Positions 20,007 through 31,912 of a stretch of DNA of 64,000 nucleotides are shown piece after piece. Each line of letters starts with the position of its first letter. Position 1 is the first letter of the stretch. The notes below the pieces were generated by a model. That model was not told the origin of the DNA. It did not search any database and saw only the letters and a program-made list of their open reading frames with translations. Origin of the DNA: Staphylococcus xylosus (GTDB taxonomy: Bacteria > Bacillota > Bacilli > Staphylococcales > Staphylococcaceae); NCBI RefSeq assembly GCF_002732165.1, contig NZ_MRZO01000009.1:1-64000 (forward strand). Direction: 5' to 3'. The position numbers and the translations under genes were made by a program.

Positions 20007-20291
20007 ATGCAAAACAAATTAATTCCAGGAATATTAATAGGTGCCATCGTCGGAGGAGCAGCAACATTAGCAGACAAATCAACAAGACAGTCTTTAAAAC
20101 AATCTTTCAAAGACAGAAAAGAAGGCAACCGTCCTCAAAAATCATCTGCAATTAATAATATAAAAGATGAAGTATTTTATTGGAAAGATGTTGTTGAAGA
20201 AATTAGACGCAACAATCCTGAATTGGAACGCTCAATAAAAGATGCTAAGAACACATTTGTCGAACGTAAAAACAATCGTTTAAACAGCTAA
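20007..20291 (+). CDS. Small YtxH-like protein
   Basis: A 94-residue protein. Residues 4-22 (KLIPGILIGAIVGGAATLA) form a Gly/Ala-rich membrane segment, and the rest is strongly charged and helical, the layout of YtxH-domain stress proteins. AGAGGGG precedes ATG 20007. It is the second gene after ptpA. No function is known. Confidence 0.72.
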   Translation: MQNKLIPGILIGAIVGGAATLADKSTRQSLKQSFKDRKEGNRPQKSSAINNIKDEVFYWKDVVEEIRRNNPELERSIKDAKNTFVERKNNRLNS

Positions 20292-20646
20292 TGAAGTCTC
20301 TGAATTAAACTTGAGGTATTACATTGTGCACTAATAGATTATTGTTAACAAAGTAAATTCTAAATTTATAACTTTTTAATGATACAATGCACAGTAATAA
20401 TTGATATTTAAATATTAAGTATTATTCATTTTAATTTTTTAGATATCAATAACTCTAACTTGGGGCGAAACACGAAATCAAATTAAAATTTTGATTTCTG
20501 TCTCGCTCCTTTTTATATTATTTTATAATTTACAATATTATCTGAAATTATTCTTTTCATTTTTATAGTAAGAATATGGCAACACATATTTACCTTATTA
20601 TCATTTTAAAGTATATTAAAAATATAAATACATAAGGAGTTTTGAT
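20292..20646. other. Intergenic region after ptpA unit
   Basis: Apart from the hairpin at 20462-20509 and AT-rich sequence leading to the YihY-type gene (AAGGAG at 20633-20638), I see nothing specific here and no small frame with a good ribosome site. Confidence 0.5.
20462..20509 (+). terminator. Terminator-like hairpin of the GACAGAAAT repeat type
   Basis: Outer arms GGGGCGAAACA / TGTCTCGCTCC (two wobble pairs) and inner GAAATCAA / TTGATTTC form a stem of about 20 pairs, followed by TTTTTATATT. It probably ends the ptpA unit. Its words resemble hairpins at 21831 and 26903. Confidence 0.7.
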
Positions 20647-21792
20647 ATGTCTAAAAAAGAAAAAACTAATTCTAACTTTTTAAATTCTGCTAAAGAGATG
20701 GAAAATAAGAACTCAAATGAAAATAGTGGTGAACAGATTAAACGTGATCGTATATATATTACACCTGACGAATTCAAATCAAAATCACCTAAAAAGGACA
20801 ATCAAGCGTTCTTTGTATCGCGTATTAACAAACCAGCTAAATATACCAAAGACTCAAATTTTTTCTCTTATTTGGTGTATAGAATAGGTAAAGACGACGC
20901 ATCTGGTTTATCAGCACAACTGTCTTATTATTTTATGTTATCCTTATTCCCAATGTTATTATTTTTACTATCAATAGTTCCTGTAGTTGGTGTAAAACAA
21001 TCTACTATTAGAGATATGATTAAAGATCATGTACCACCTACATATGCTTCACAGGTAGCTGATATCATTGGCGATATCATGAGTAATGCTAGTGGTAGTA
21101 TTTTATCTGTAGGTTTGATCTTAGCGTTATGGTCAGCATCAAATGGAATGACTGCATTAATGAATTCATTTAACGTTGCCTATGATGTTGAAGATAGTAG
21201 AAATTTTATTGTTTCAAAATTATATAGTGTTTTATTTACATTAGCTATGATAATTGTTATGCCAGTAGCACTTGTATTACCAACATTCGGTCAACAAATT
21301 GGCGATTTATTATTCGGTCCACTCGGACTTGGAGAACAAGTGAAATGGGTATTTGATACGGTTCGTTATGTACTTCCAGTAATTGTAGTCTTAATTGCAT
21401 TCATGGTCTTATATACCTTAGCTCCAAATGTTAAAATTAAGTTAATGTCCGTTATACCTGGTGCTATCTTTGCAACTATCGTTTTCTTAGCTGGTTCATA
21501 CTTATTTGGTATATATATATCTAATTTTTCCAATTATTCTAAAACATATGGTAGTATCGCTGGTATTATTATATTAATGCTTTGGTTATATATCACTGGT
21601 TTCATTATTATTATAGGTGCTGAAATCAATGCCATTTTCCATCAAAGAAAAGTTGTTGCTGGTAAGACACCTGAAGAACAAACTTTTGCGGAAATCAAGC
21701 AAAATCATACACCATCTGAACAACAAGATTCAAATTCAGAAGATGTGAATTTAGCTACTGATTCAAAAAATAGTCAAAATAATAATCAATAA
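20647..21792 (+). CDS. YihY/UPF0761 family membrane protein
   Basis: A 381-residue membrane protein of the YihY family (formerly BrkB/RNase BN-like). The N-terminal 70 residues are charged and Asn/Lys-rich, then six membrane segments follow between about 95 and 340, with family words LSAQLSYYFMLSLFPMLLF, LWSASNGMTALM and YGSIAGIIILMLWLYITG. The C-terminal 40 residues are polar. Proposed roles (lipid or polysaccharide flipping) are unproven. AAGGAG precedes ATG 20647. Confidence 0.82.
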   Translation: MSKKEKTNSNFLNSAKEMENKNSNENSGEQIKRDRIYITPDEFKSKSPKKDNQAFFVSRINKPAKYTKDSNFFSYLVYRIGKDDASGLSAQLSYYFMLSLFPMLLFLLSIVPVVGVKQSTIRDMIKDHVPPTYASQVADIIGDIMSNASGSILSVGLILALWSASNGMTALMNSFNVAYDVEDSRNFIVSKLYSVLFTLAMIIVMPVALVLPTFGQQIGDLLFGPLGLGEQVKWVFDTVRYVLPVIVVLIAFMVLYTLAPNVKIKLMSVIPGAIFATIVFLAGSYLFGIYISNFSNYSKTYGSIAGIIILMLWLYITGFIIIIGAEINAIFHQRKVVAGKTPEEQTFAEIKQNHTPSEQQDSNSEDVNLATDSKNSQNNNQ

Positions 21793-21830
21793 ATTTTAAT
21801 AACGCTATAATTGCTAAAGTCATGTGAACG

Positions 21831-21900
21831 GGACAGAAATCTAATTTATTTAAAAAGATTTCGCCATTCTAACCTAGCTAAGATGACTAGGTTAGACAGT
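21831..21900 (+). repeat. Partial copy of a dispersed intergenic repeat, with hairpin
   Basis: GGGACAGAAATCTAAT, then TTATTTAA, matches 63573-63596 at 22 of 24 bases. A perfect 10-base stem TCTAACCTAG / CTAGGTTAGA follows at 21868-21896. It lies between two converging genes and holds no coding frame. Confidence 0.6.
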
Positions 21901-21986
21901 TCGCCTGATCTAAATCTAAAAAATTTGGTGCAAGCCTACTAACTCATTATACTGATTATGGTTGGCTTACGTCATCTTGATATAAA

Positions 21987-22042
21987 AATAAAGGCTAAAA
22001 CACAACGTATTTAATGATTACGTTTCTGTTTTAGCCTTTATT
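21987..22042. terminator. Terminator of the vraUTSR operon
   Basis: A 16-base perfect stem AATAAAGGCTAAAACA / TGTTTTAGCCTTTATT lies 19 bases after the vraR stop, with T-rich sequence on both strands. Confidence 0.88.
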
Positions 22043-22060
22043 TATTATATACTTTGTAAC

Positions 22061-22690
22061 TTATTGAATTAAGTTATGTTGAAAAGCGTAAATAACAGCT
22101 TGTGTTCTATCTTGTACTTCTAATTTACTCAAAATATTACTTACATGTGTTTTAACAGTTTTAATTGTTATATGTGAGGCGCTTGCTATTTCTTGGTTTG
22201 AGTAGCCTTTTGCTATTAATAATAAGATTTCCATCTCACGTTCTGTTAACATTTCATATAATTCTGCACGTTGCTTCATTCTATTTCTCATCTTAACTAA
22301 AACTTCTGCTTCAAAAACCGACTCATTATTATAGGTTTTTCTTATTGCCTCTGCAATATCACTAGCACTCGTTGTTTTTAAAATGTAGCTATCCACACCA
22401 GAATCAAGTGCACGGTATACTTCGTTATCTTCTATATAACTCGTAAGCATGACTACTTTCATATGAGGTAAATCTTTTTTTACTTGTTCGGTTGCTTCAA
22501 CACCGTCCATATCATCCATTAGTAAATCCATTAATATTAAATCAGGATTCAATTGGTGAGCTTTTTCAATTGCTTCCTTTCCCGATTTCCCTTCTCCTAC
22601 AACATCAATATCTGGTTGTGTTGATAAATAGCTAGATATTCCAATTCGGACCATTTCATGGTCATCCACAAATAAAACTTTAATCGGCAT
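22061..22690 (-). CDS. vraR: Response regulator VraR
   Basis: NarL/LuxR-type response regulator of the cell-wall stress stimulon. The receiver domain holds the acidic pair DD at 9-10, phospho-acceptor Asp55 in [10 protein letters not shown], and Lys in ILKTTSAS. The DNA-binding domain (about 140-205) has the LuxR helix-turn-helix [22 protein letters not shown] followed by [10 protein letters not shown]. At 209 residues it matches S. aureus VraR. AAGGAGG lies upstream; the start overlaps the vraS end by 11 bases. It activates its own operon and wall-synthesis genes when wall assembly is blocked. Confidence 0.95.
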   Translation of the reverse strand: MPIKVLFVDDHEMVRIGISSYLSTQPDIDVVGEGKSGKEAIEKAHQLNPDLILMDLLMDDMDGVEATEQVKKDLPHMKVVMLTSYIEDNEVYRALDSGVDSYILKTTSASDIAEAIRKTYNNESVFEAEVLVKMRNRMKQRAELYEMLTEREMEILLLIAKGYSNQEIASASHITIKTVKTHVSNILSKLEVQDRTQAVIYAFQHNLIQ

Positions 22691-23723
22691 ATGAATCCTC
22701 CTTATTTAATGGGGCTTTAACTTCAATTCTGGTACCTGCATCAGGTAGTGACACAATATGAAACGTTGCACCAATCTCAAGTGCACGCTCACGCATATTT
22801 TTTAAGCCATAACTTTGTTCTACTTTATCATCAACATTAAAGCCTTTACCATTATCTTGTATTCTCAATAATAAATAATCATCTCTATTAAATAACTCTA
22901 TAGTTACTTTAGTTCCCTTTGAATGCCTTAATGTATTCGATATAGCTTCTTGTGTGATTCTAAATAAATGATCTTCAATACCTTTAGGTACTTTAAATTC
23001 TTCTATATCATGTATAACTTTCATCGGTACTTTTTTCTGTAGATCTACAACTAAGTCTTTAATACCTTCACCAAGTGATTTATCTTTCAATCCTATAGGT
23101 CTTAAATGTAGTAATAAAGCTCTCATTTCTAGCTGAGAATCTTGAATCATTTTCTCTAGTACCGGAATTTGCTGATCTAATGGTGCCTCTAATTTTGTTT
23201 CTTTTATTGCTGATAACATCATGCTTGCTGCGAACAACTGCTGACTCACTGAATCATGTAATTCACGTGCTAGCCTTTGTCGTTCATCTTCAATAATTTT
23301 TTTCACTTTTACATCATTAATATTATATGATTCATTAGTTAAATTTTGCGTTTTCATCCTTAATTTATGTACTTCTTGATTTAAAGGGACGAACGTTTGA
23401 TATAACTCAATGGTTTCATTATACAATTCTATATTTTGATCATTTATACCTACAGTTTGCCCTTCTATTGATCTTTCTATTTGGTCTTTTAACCAATGAT
23501 TTTGTTGGTTTATTTTATAAGCTAATACAGAACCTACAATAATACAGAGCAAAATAACCATTAAATTTAAAAATAATAAGACGGGTATACCAAATATTTG
23601 GGTATAAAACATACCTTGAAAGTACATTACGTTAACAAATACTTTATCAATAAAAAATATAGCAAAAAATGTACTATAAACTAATATCAACATCGAACCT
23701 ATTGCTCTAATGTAGTGATTCAT
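22680..23723 (-). CDS. vraS: Sensor histidine kinase VraS
   Basis: A 347-residue NarL-group histidine kinase. Two membrane helices (about 10-28 and 45-69) are joined by a very short outer loop, typical of intramembrane-sensing kinases (LiaS type). The dimerisation box [17 protein letters not shown] gives phospho-accepting His156. The ATPase domain has the N-box [10 protein letters not shown] and G-boxes DNGKGF and [10 protein letters not shown]. The start ATGA overlaps the vraT stop by 4 bases. It is paired with VraR and responds to cell-wall-active antibiotics in S. aureus. Confidence 0.95.
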   Translation of the reverse strand: MNHYIRAIGSMLILVYSTFFAIFFIDKVFVNVMYFQGMFYTQIFGIPVLLFLNLMVILLCIIVGSVLAYKINQQNHWLKDQIERSIEGQTVGINDQNIELYNETIELYQTFVPLNQEVHKLRMKTQNLTNESYNINDVKVKKIIEDERQRLARELHDSVSQQLFAASMMLSAIKETKLEAPLDQQIPVLEKMIQDSQLEMRALLLHLRPIGLKDKSLGEGIKDLVVDLQKKVPMKVIHDIEEFKVPKGIEDHLFRITQEAISNTLRHSKGTKVTIELFNRDDYLLLRIQDNGKGFNVDDKVEQSYGLKNMRERALEIGATFHIVSLPDAGTRIEVKAPLNKEDSYAD

Positions 23724-24421
23724 TTATAAATCACCTCAACATCACCTAAGAAGGACGAAACATAAATATTTACAGCATAGTTATCTTCTTTAGTTTTCTC
23801 AATAATTTTGATATTATTATTTTCAACTTTATAAGATGTCTCATTTACATAGGCGTTACCATATAACGTCGTGAAATGCAAAATTATATTGTAGTTCAAT
23901 GGGACGATAATTTGTACTTTCCCAATAATATGACGGATGACTAGCGTATTATTCTCTTTAATATTGGCTGCCTTCGACATATCGATATGGATGTCCCCAA
24001 TACCATGTTGTACCTGAATATCTTCCCATTTATATACATACACAGGTGTACGTTGTTCACCAAACCATTTTTGTTTTATAAAATCTGGCGTATCGACCTC
24101 TTCTTCAGTAGCAGTTATTTTCAAAGGTCTAAATCTATAAATAATGTATCTAACAATAAGTACTATTAAAAATACAAACAAGATTATAATTGTGTATTTA
24201 TTAGAAAGTAACGTAAATGCAATAAACAATACCCCTATCCAAAACGAGAGTAGTCCACGTACTTTATGAAAATAAATATAACCTACATAAACTAAAATAC
24301 AACCAAGTAATAAAACAAGTAAAAAGCCAATTTTTTCAAAGAAAATATAATAAAAATTGGCAATAATCATCAATGCTGTAAAAACGATAAGCATCTCTGT
24401 CGATATATATTTATGAGTCAT
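23720..24421 (-). CDS. vraT: Membrane protein VraT (LiaF/YvqF-like)
   Basis: A 233-residue protein with about four short hydrophobic segments in the first 95 residues and a C-terminal soluble domain (LiaF-like/DUF2154) of beta strands ([41 protein letters not shown]). In S. aureus VraT works with VraS and is needed for full induction of the regulon. AAAGGTGG precedes ATG 24421. It follows vraU by 16 bases. Confidence 0.92.
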   Translation of the reverse strand: MTHKYISTEMLIVFTALMIIANFYYIFFEKIGFLLVLLLGCILVYVGYIYFHKVRGLLSFWIGVLFIAFTLLSNKYTIIILFVFLIVLIVRYIIYRFRPLKITATEEEVDTPDFIKQKWFGEQRTPVYVYKWEDIQVQHGIGDIHIDMSKAANIKENNTLVIRHIIGKVQIIVPLNYNIILHFTTLYGNAYVNETSYKVENNNIKIIEKTKEDNYAVNIYVSSFLGDVEVIYK

Positions 24422-24437
24422 GTTTCGCCACCTTTCT

Positions 24438-24824
24438 TCAAGCGACTAAACTAATGCGTTCGATTAAATCACACTCAGTTTCGATATTTGCTCTTTCAAC
24501 TGCTTGTTGTGATAGATCGGATTCGATTCGAGCGTAGTCTGCTTCCATTTCATTTAAGTCATTTTTTATTCTATCTATTTCGATATCCTCAATCTCTTGA
24601 GCACAATAAATGTAATCTTCATCTATCATATCAATATACTTATTTTCTAATGATAACGTTAAATTATCAATTAATTTTCCTACATAAACTTTTCTATCGC
24701 GTAAGTAATTTATGTACATTTCAATACTTCTTAATTTGTTATCTAAATACTTTCTATATTCTACTAAACTAGTATAGAAAGTGTTTTTTGTCATTTTTTC
24801 TAAGTAAGTCTTAATATAATTCAT
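24438..24824 (-). CDS. vraU: VraU, first gene of the vraUTSR operon
   Basis: A 128-residue soluble, highly charged protein predicted to be nearly all helical, with coiled-coil character from about 20 to 115 (for example DLNEMEADYARIESDLSQQAVERANIETE). It is the operon's first gene in S. aureus as well, where no clear role in signalling has been shown. GAGGTG lies before ATG 24824. TATAAT at 24858-24853 on this strand may be the operon -10; no convincing -35 was seen. Confidence 0.88.
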   Translation of the reverse strand: MNYIKTYLEKMTKNTFYTSLVEYRKYLDNKLRSIEMYINYLRDRKVYVGKLIDNLTLSLENKYIDMIDEDYIYCAQEIEDIEIDRIKNDLNEMEADYARIESDLSQQAVERANIETECDLIERISLVA

Positions 24825-24866
24825 AGAATCACCTCATGATTGATTAGCTTCTATTATAAAAAATAT

Positions 24867-24891
24867 CCGGAACCTTTAATATAGGCTCCGG
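24867..24891 (-). terminator. Terminator of map
   Basis: CCGGAGCC / GGTTCCGG (one wobble) with a 9-base loop, followed by ATATTTTTTATAAT on the minus strand. It lies about 37 bases after the map stop; its U-run overlaps the presumed vraU -10. Confidence 0.75.
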
Positions 24892-24928
24892 AACCATCTT
24901 ATATTAGGACTTTAGACCGAAACACCAT

Positions 24929-25780
<852 letters not shown>

Positions 25781-25857
25781 TTATGGAACGAATGACATGA
25801 CTACTTTTAATATTTCATATTGTTTTAACTACTATACATACCATTAGGAGTTTTTCT

Positions 25858-26844
25858 ATGAATGACATTTGGTATAAAAAGATTATTGGTGCACGAACAA
25901 TCAAAACAGGATTAGCTACATTTTTAACAGCATTGTTATGCTTGGCATTAGACTTAAATCCTATTTTTGCAATTTTAACAGCAATTGTTACAATTGAACC
26001 AACTGCTAAAGCTTCTCTGAAAAAAGGCTATCGAAGACTACCAGCAACAATTATAGGCGCTTTATTTGCCGTAGTATTTACCTTTATCTTCGGTGACCAA
26101 TCACCTTTTACTTATGCTTTTAGTGCAACATTTACAATTATTTTGTGTACAAAATTAAATTTACATGTAGGCACAACTGTTGCCACGCTTACTGCAATGG
26201 CTATGATTCCAGGCATCCACGATGCTTATTTCTTTAACTTCTTTTCTAGACTTTTAACAGCTATCATCGGTCTTGTAACTGCTGGCCTTGTAAACTTTAT
26301 TATTTTACCTCCAAAGTATTATGATCAATTAGAATCCTCCATTAATACTTCAGAACGTAAAATGTATGCTCTTTTTGATTTGAGAATGCGTCAACTCCTA
26401 CTTGGTAAATTCACTAAAAGCGCACCTTATCGTCAGTTAAATGCTTTAGTCGACATTAATCAGAAAGTAGAAACGTTATTAGCTTATCAAAAAGATGAAC
26501 TCAGTTACCATAAGCATAATGACTCCGATTGGTTACGGTTAAAGTCATTAACTACCCGATCTCACACAAATAGGTTATTTATAACTCATTTATCAAATTT
26601 AGTCTACCTACCAAAAGATACTAATGTAACATTTACACATGAGGAAAAATTGGCCATCCTTTATATTGCACAGAGTATAAATAACATCTATGTTACTGGA
26701 CATTTTGAACGCCAACCACGCCACGCTTCATTGCTCAAGACATCAGTCAAAGGTTTAGATGAATTTGACGAAAATCAAATTAAGAGTCACATCATTTATG
26801 AAATACTATTAATTTATCGAATATTAGATCATCGTTTCGCTTAA
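25858..26844 (+). CDS. FUSC/aromatic acid exporter family membrane protein, copy 2
   Basis: A 328-residue paralogue of the gene at 4068-5162. The membrane part (about 15-160) opens with [20 protein letters not shown] and ends at [13 protein letters not shown], matching the PPKFES junction of copy 1. The cytoplasmic part is shorter and ends [21 protein letters not shown] precedes ATG 25858. No substrate is known; both copies have the half-length FUSC form that would have to dimerise. It diverges from map. Confidence 0.8.
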   Translation: MNDIWYKKIIGARTIKTGLATFLTALLCLALDLNPIFAILTAIVTIEPTAKASLKKGYRRLPATIIGALFAVVFTFIFGDQSPFTYAFSATFTIILCTKLNLHVGTTVATLTAMAMIPGIHDAYFFNFFSRLLTAIIGLVTAGLVNFIILPPKYYDQLESSINTSERKMYALFDLRMRQLLLGKFTKSAPYRQLNALVDINQKVETLLAYQKDELSYHKHNDSDWLRLKSLTTRSHTNRLFITHLSNLVYLPKDTNVTFTHEEKLAILYIAQSINNIYVTGHFERQPRHASLLKTSVKGLDEFDENQIKSHIIYEILLIYRILDHRFA

Positions 26845-26902
26845 CAATATTATACTTAGCCAATTGCTAGATAATTGTATTTGCTAACTAATTAGATATA
26901 AA

Positions 26903-26955
26903 AAAAGAGTGGTACAGAAATTATTTTAGTCAAAAATATTCTGTACCACTCTTTT
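26903..26955. terminator. Bidirectional terminator of the GACAGAAAT repeat type
   Basis: A 17-base perfect stem AAAAGAGTGGTACAGAA / TTCTGTACCACTCTTTT with a 19-base loop lies between the converging FUSC gene and gatD. Confidence 0.88.
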
Positions 26956-27042
26956 GCGTCAATTGTATATAATGCTATCGTATTAGCATAAACCCTTAAT
27001 ACGCTTTATTCAAAACATTTATTATAGTGCCTTTAAATTTAA

Positions 27043-27765
27043 TTAATTACTTTTTTGTACACGTTCAACAATTACTCTTTTAGCAGCTTCTTCTTCTGTA
27101 TTATCCACTTGTTTAGGCTCAAATTCTATACCTTTACGCTCACAAGCTTTCTCTAATAAATAATCTGTAATTTCATGATTTTTTGGTAAAATTGGACCAT
27201 GCAAATATGTGCCTAATAGATTTTTATAATGTATACCTTCTGTCGCTTCATCATCGTTATTGCCATAACCATGTGTTACTTTACCTAAAGTACCATAAGG
27301 ATGATATGTACGACCACCGTGATTTTCGAAACCAACAATCGTACCGAAAGTCTCGCTTTGTATGACGATGTCACCAGTAAGACGTTCTTTTTGTGATTCT
27401 GTATAAAAATCCAATATATTTAAGCCCGCAAGTTCTGTACCATCAGGAGTAATGTATTTACTACCTAAAAACTGATACCCTCCACAAATCGTTAGACCTG
27501 GCATGCCATCTTCTATTGCTTCTTTTAAAATATCTTTAATTTTACTTAACTCTTTTGTAGCAAGCGTTTGTTCTCTATCACTTCCACCGCCGATAAAGAA
27601 TATATCACATCCATCTAACGTAACACCTTCTGTTTCATTAACATCTACAACATTCAATTTAATATTTCTTAATTTGGCACGTTGCTTTAATGCAATAATG
27701 TTACCTATATCACTATATAAATTTAATTTGTCTGGCATAAAATGATAAATCGTTAATTCATTCAT
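27043..27765 (-). CDS. gatD: Lipid II isoglutaminyl synthase, amidase subunit GatD
   Basis: Class I glutamine amidotransferase (CobB/CobQ-like) that frees ammonia for amidation of the D-Glu of lipid II. The nucleophile Cys94 lies in [11 protein letters not shown] and the catalytic His in [15 protein letters not shown] near residue 189, as in S. aureus GatD. Its length is 240 residues. The start overlaps the murT stop by 4 bases (ATGA), so the two subunits are made together. Amidation is needed for good peptidoglycan cross-linking and affects beta-lactam and lysozyme resistance. Confidence 0.94.
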   Translation of the reverse strand: MNELTIYHFMPDKLNLYSDIGNIIALKQRAKLRNIKLNVVDVNETEGVTLDGCDIFFIGGGSDREQTLATKELSKIKDILKEAIEDGMPGLTICGGYQFLGSKYITPDGTELAGLNILDFYTESQKERLTGDIVIQSETFGTIVGFENHGGRTYHPYGTLGKVTHGYGNNDDEATEGIHYKNLLGTYLHGPILPKNHEITDYLLEKACERKGIEFEPKQVDNTEEEAAKRVIVERVQKSN

Positions 27766-29081
27766 TTCACTTCGACCTCCTCGAATGAGTGGTTTAATTG
27801 TTCTAACATTGGTGCAAGTGAAGTGTAATTTGGAATTGCCACGGTAAAACTTTCTTTATAATCCATTGTTTTAGCCGTTGCTTTGTATATATCTTTTTCC
27901 AAAATAATCGGCACGTTAACGCCAGCAAGTTTTAATCTTAATTGCAATTCCTCAGCACGTGTACCTGTAACAACAATTGCTTCAATTTGCTGTCTGGTTA
28001 ACTTTTCAAAATCAGCATCATATATCCATGATGTATCCCTACCATCTGCTGCATTATCGTTTAAGCTCAACACATAAACTTTACTACCAGCCAATTGTTC
28101 TCCCACAGATAAACTTGCATTCATTCCAGCAGGATTTTTCGCAAGATTAATCATTGCCTCTTTACTATCTTTTTTAAAATACTGCATACGGCCATTGTCC
28201 GAAGTATAAGTTTCAAAACCTTGTCGTATACCTTCATCATTTATACCTAATTCTCTTAAAACTGTGTATGCTGCTATCGCATTATACGCGTTAAAATCAC
28301 CAGCTATTTTCATATTAAATGTAGTTGTTCCAACATCTAAATTAATAAATGGTGTAAGTGTAAATTTAGATACTTCGTATTTAGCATCTTCACGTTTAAA
28401 TCCACATTCGCAATGATAGTGCCCTATTTGGTTATATTGTACATAATCATAATGTAATAACTGACCACAGTTTGGACAATAACGGCTTTCATTCATTGTA
28501 CTTTGCTCAAATTCATGAGCGTGTGCTTTCATCCCATAATAAACGACTGTATCACTAGCTATTTTTAATCTACTAACAAATGGGTCATCCGCATTTAACA
28601 GCAACTTAATTCCCTTATTATTAATTGCATTTGCTATATTATTAACCATAATATCGATTTCGCCAAAACGATCCATTTGATCTCGGAAGAAATTCGTAAC
28701 AACCATCATTGTCGGTGTTACTTCATTAAGTACTCTTGGAATTGACCCTTCATCTATTTCAATAACTGCAATTTTTGTATCTTTTTTATTTTGTAAAATA
28801 AAAGCTGATGTTATACCTGCAGCCATATTTGCGCCTTCATTATTATGTATGATTTCAATATCATTAGCTCTTAAAGTATGACCGATTAAGTTCGAAGTCG
28901 TCGTTTTGCCATTTGTACCACTAATGAAGACTATCTCATCAACTTGAGAAGCTAATTTTCGTAATATATTTTTATCTATTCTTCTAGCAACTTGACCTGG
29001 CAAATCTGTACCTTTTTTACCGGCAGCTTTACTCGCTTGCCTAGCTATTTTTGCTAATCGGGTTGCAGTCCAATGTCTCAT
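27762..29081 (-). CDS. murT: Lipid II isoglutaminyl synthase, ligase subunit MurT
   Basis: Mur-ligase-like subunit that activates the D-isoglutamate of lipid II with ATP. The P-loop [11 protein letters not shown] is near residue 54, and the Mur central block [12 protein letters not shown] is present. An inserted zinc ribbon, [10 protein letters not shown] followed by CECGF, is characteristic of MurT. The C-terminal part is the DUF1727 domain. At 439 residues it is within two of the S. aureus protein. AGGAGG precedes ATG 29081. It forms a complex with GatD, encoded directly after. Confidence 0.94.
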   Translation of the reverse strand: MRHWTATRLAKIARQASKAAGKKGTDLPGQVARRIDKNILRKLASQVDEIVFISGTNGKTTTSNLIGHTLRANDIEIIHNNEGANMAAGITSAFILQNKKDTKIAVIEIDEGSIPRVLNEVTPTMMVVTNFFRDQMDRFGEIDIMVNNIANAINNKGIKLLLNADDPFVSRLKIASDTVVYYGMKAHAHEFEQSTMNESRYCPNCGQLLHYDYVQYNQIGHYHCECGFKREDAKYEVSKFTLTPFINLDVGTTTFNMKIAGDFNAYNAIAAYTVLRELGINDEGIRQGFETYTSDNGRMQYFKKDSKEAMINLAKNPAGMNASLSVGEQLAGSKVYVLSLNDNAADGRDTSWIYDADFEKLTRQQIEAIVVTGTRAEELQLRLKLAGVNVPIILEKDIYKATAKTMDYKESFTVAIPNYTSLAPMLEQLNHSFEEVEVK

Positions 29082-29171
29082 ATACTTCCTCCTCTACTCT
29101 TCACTAGAATATTATAACATGATTATGTTGTATTCCAAACAATTCTAAATCTAAATTACCGTTACATTTTT

Positions 29172-29192
29172 ACTATGATTATTGTGTATAAT
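29172..29192 (+). promoter_or_regulatory. ftnA promoter region with a weak PerR-box-like site
   Basis: TATAAT stands at 29187-29192. Immediately upstream, 29172-29186 (CTATGATTATTGTGT) matches the PerR box TTATAATnATTATAA at 9 of 14 fixed positions. Ferritin is PerR-controlled in S. aureus, which makes a site here plausible, but the match is poor in such AT-rich DNA. Confidence 0.3.
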
Positions 29193-29249
29193 TTACTACT
29201 ATGAATAGTTTTGATATACTTAAAAAAAAGCATTGGAGGCTTATTAATT

Positions 29250-29753
29250 ATGTTAAATGAAGACTTATTAAATGCATTAAATGAACAAATGAACCATGAA
29301 TTTTATGCCGCTCATGCATATATGGCTATGGCTGCTTTCTGTGATGACAATTCTTATGAAGGATTTGCTAACTTCTATATCCAACAAGCGAAAGAAGAAC
29401 GTTTCCATGGTAAAAAAATATATGACTATATTAATGACCGTGGCGGCCACGCACTTTTTAGTTCTATCCCTGCACCAAAAACAGAATTCACAAGTATTTT
29501 AGAAACATTTAAAGATGGTTTAGCTCAAGAACAAGAAGTTACACGTAGATTCTATAATTTATCTGACTTAGCAACTAAAGATAAAGACTACGCAACAATT
29601 TCATTCTTAAATTGGTTCTTAGATGAACAAGTTGAAGAAGAAGCTATGTTTGAAACACACATCGATTACTTAAATCGTATTGGTGATGACAGTAATACGC
29701 TCTATCTTTATGAAAAAGAATTAGCTGCACGTTCGTTCGAAGAGGAAGCTTAA
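29250..29753 (+). CDS. ftnA: Non-haem ferritin FtnA
   Basis: Iron-storage ferritin forming a 24-subunit shell. The ferroxidase ligands can be seen: Glu in [14 protein letters not shown], Glu-Glu with His in [11 protein letters not shown], and Glu and Gln in [14 protein letters not shown]. The length is 167 residues from ATG 29250, which has TTGGAGGC upstream; the longer frame to 29211 lacks a ribosome site and departs from the family opening [14 protein letters not shown]. It stands alone, with a strong terminator. The PerR and iron link is known from S. aureus and is inferred here. Confidence 0.95.
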   Translation: MLNEDLLNALNEQMNHEFYAAHAYMAMAAFCDDNSYEGFANFYIQQAKEERFHGKKIYDYINDRGGHALFSSIPAPKTEFTSILETFKDGLAQEQEVTRRFYNLSDLATKDKDYATISFLNWFLDEQVEEEAMFETHIDYLNRIGDDSNTLYLYEKELAARSFEEEA

Positions 29754-29779
29754 GTCTTATCGTACATTTAAATCACTTA

Positions 29780-29829
29780 TAAGATATTTATGCTATTCTA
29801 ATGCCATAGCATAAATATCTTATTTTTTT
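29780..29829 (+). terminator. Terminator of ftnA
   Basis: A 17-base perfect stem TAAGATATTTATGCTAT / ATAGCATAAATATCTTA with a 9-base loop, followed by TTTTTTT. Confidence 0.92.
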
Positions 29830-30036
29830 GTCTCCATGCTCGATTTTGGAAAATTATAAAGGAATCAACCTAGAAATCAATTTTTTGTCATATCCTTCTT
29901 ATTACTATCCTTCCACAAATTAATATTCTTTAAACTGATTACAAAAGCCACCTTGAATAGTTTTGTTAGCTTGACTAGTTTCCCATATTTATATAAAGTC
30001 ATTACATATTTAATATTAAGAAAGGAAACCTGTAAC

Positions 30037-30591
30037 ATGAATTCAGATGCCTTTATTGCTCTAGATTTTGAAACTGCAAATGGGAAACGTACGAGTATTT
30101 GTTCAGTAGGGATGGTTAAAGTTGTTAACCATCAAATAACAGAAACATTTTACACCCTCATTAATCCTAATGATTTCTTTTCACAACAAAATATTGCAGT
30201 ACATGGTATTCATCCCGAGGAAGTTGCAGACGCTCCTACTTTTAAAACTGTGTACCCGTACATGTTAAAATTTATAGATGATTTACCAGTAGTAGCTCAT
30301 AATGCAGCTTTTGATATGACTGTTTTACATGAAAGTATTAGATCATTAGGAATTGAAACGCCATGCATGACTTATTTTTGTTCACTTCAATTATCTCGAA
30401 GAACAATTCAGCATCATCGTTATGGTTTGAACTATATGATGCAATATTATAACTTAGACTTTCATGGACATCACGATGCCCTTAACGATGCTAAAGCTTG
30501 TGCTATGATTACATTTAGACTTTTAAAACACTATGACAATTTATCAAGTATGCTTAAGGTATACGGTAAAGACCTTAGAGATAAAGACTAA
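30037..30591 (+). CDS. DnaQ-like 3'-5' exonuclease (DEDDh)
   Basis: A 184-residue exonuclease of the DnaQ/PolC-epsilon fold. The three Exo motifs are complete: ALDFETAN (first Asp and Glu), AHNAAFDMTVL (Asp) and HHDALNDAKACA (His and Asp). There is no polymerase or BRCT domain, so it is a free-standing proofreading- or repair-type nuclease. The start is ATG 30037, ten bases after AAAGGA; the upstream extension to 29953 looks unrelated. The neighbour dinB converges with it. Confidence 0.88.
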   Translation: MNSDAFIALDFETANGKRTSICSVGMVKVVNHQITETFYTLINPNDFFSQQNIAVHGIHPEEVADAPTFKTVYPYMLKFIDDLPVVAHNAAFDMTVLHESIRSLGIETPCMTYFCSLQLSRRTIQHHRYGLNYMMQYYNLDFHGHHDALNDAKACAMITFRLLKHYDNLSSMLKVYGKDLRDKD

Positions 30592-30639
30592 ACCTTATCA
30601 GTGACTATAAGTTGATGAAACTATATCAATTAAAATCTT

Positions 30640-31710
30640 TTAAATATAATCATAAATTGTCATATTTTCGAATGTCGCCTTTTCCAGGTTCCCTACAGTT
30701 ACACCTATAAGTCTAATAGGTGTATTGGAATCTTTTAATTCGGTATATAAACTATATGCAACATTATAGATATCGGTTTCATTCCGTATAGGGTCACGTA
30801 AGCTACGTTGCTTTGATAATGTTTCAAATTTAAATGTCTTTATTTTAACAGTTACCGTTTTACCTGATTTATGCAATTTAGCTAACCGTTCTGCTGTCTT
30901 ATTACTAAGCTCCCAAACTTTTTGTAATATTTCATCATCGTCGTTCATATCGGCAGCAAATGTTCGCTCTGTACCGACTGATTTTCTAATCCTCGTTGAT
31001 TTAACTGGATTATTGTCTATCCCTCTTGCCTTATTATATAAACCGTGACCTCTTTTACCAAACAGCCTAATAAGCTCTCGCTCGCTTTGATTATATAAAT
31101 CTTGCCCCGTATATATGTGATGCTCATGCATTTTTTCTTTAGAAGCTTTACCTACTCCCGGAAAATCACCAATATCTAACTCCATCAATATTTTGTGTAC
31201 ATTACGATAATCAATTACAGTTAAACCGTTTGGTTTGTTCATACCACTAGCTAACTTTGCTAGAAACTTATTATAAGAGACACCTGCAGATGATGTAAGT
31301 TGGGTCGCTTCAAAAATATCTCTCCGTATATATTGTGCAATTTGAGAAGCAGGTAAATCTGGTCTGACAAGATGGGTAATATCTAAGTAAGCCTCATCTA
31401 AAGAAAGTGGTTCAACGATGTCAGTATAACTTTTAAATATTTTCATGATCTGTTCTGATGCTTCCCTATAAGCCTCAAACCGAGGCGTCACGTAATAACC
31501 ATTTGGGCAAAGTTTATGAGCCTGAGCGGTGGGCATTGCAGAGTGAACACCATATTTTCTTGCTTCATAAGACGCTGTAGAAACAACGCCTCTACCACTT
31601 GCTTTACCACCTACAATAACTGGTTTCCCTTTTAATTTTGGATTGTCTCTCATTTCAACTTGCGCAAAAAAACAGTCCATATCAATATGAATAATTCTTC
31701 TCTCTGACAA
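30640..31710 (-). CDS. dinB: DNA polymerase IV (Y family)
   Basis: Translesion polymerase. The catalytic acids are in [12 protein letters not shown] and SLDEAYLD, the fingers contain KPVIVGG and SYEARKYGV, then come helix-hairpin-helix elements ([12 protein letters not shown]) and the C-terminal little-finger domain ([12 protein letters not shown]). The start is TTG 31710: AGGAGGTG sits 6 bases upstream and the GTG at 31719 overlaps that site. This gives 356 residues, the length I recall for S. aureus. No beta-clamp motif of QxxLxLF form is obvious at the end (NMTIYDYI). Confidence 0.94.
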   Translation of the reverse strand: MSERRIIHIDMDCFFAQVEMRDNPKLKGKPVIVGGKASGRGVVSTASYEARKYGVHSAMPTAQAHKLCPNGYYVTPRFEAYREASEQIMKIFKSYTDIVEPLSLDEAYLDITHLVRPDLPASQIAQYIRRDIFEATQLTSSAGVSYNKFLAKLASGMNKPNGLTVIDYRNVHKILMELDIGDFPGVGKASKEKMHEHHIYTGQDLYNQSERELIRLFGKRGHGLYNKARGIDNNPVKSTRIRKSVGTERTFAADMNDDDEILQKVWELSNKTAERLAKLHKSGKTVTVKIKTFKFETLSKQRSLRDPIRNETDIYNVAYSLYTELKDSNTPIRLIGVTVGNLEKATFENMTIYDYI

Positions 31711-31806
31711 TGTCCTCACCTCCTCTTTTTATTAAGTTTCAAACTTTACATTACTTATATCTTACAATTTACTATATTATAATTCTTCAAATTTGCTCAT
31801 TAAAAA

Positions 31807-31881
31807 AGAGTTAGTTCTAGCTATTAAAATACATAACGAACGTATCGTCAATATGTATTTTAATAGTAGAATACTAACTCT
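31807..31881 (-). terminator. Long two-part hairpin, terminator of the DUF3267 gene
   Basis: Outer AGAGTTAGT / ACTAACTCT and inner TATTAAAATACATA / TATGTATTTTAATA (14 perfect pairs) are separated by small internal loops. It lies 31 bases after the stop at 31913, with a T-run on the minus strand. Confidence 0.8.
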
Positions 31882-31912
31882 CTAATTAAAAACAATTTAT
31901 ATTAAATATAAG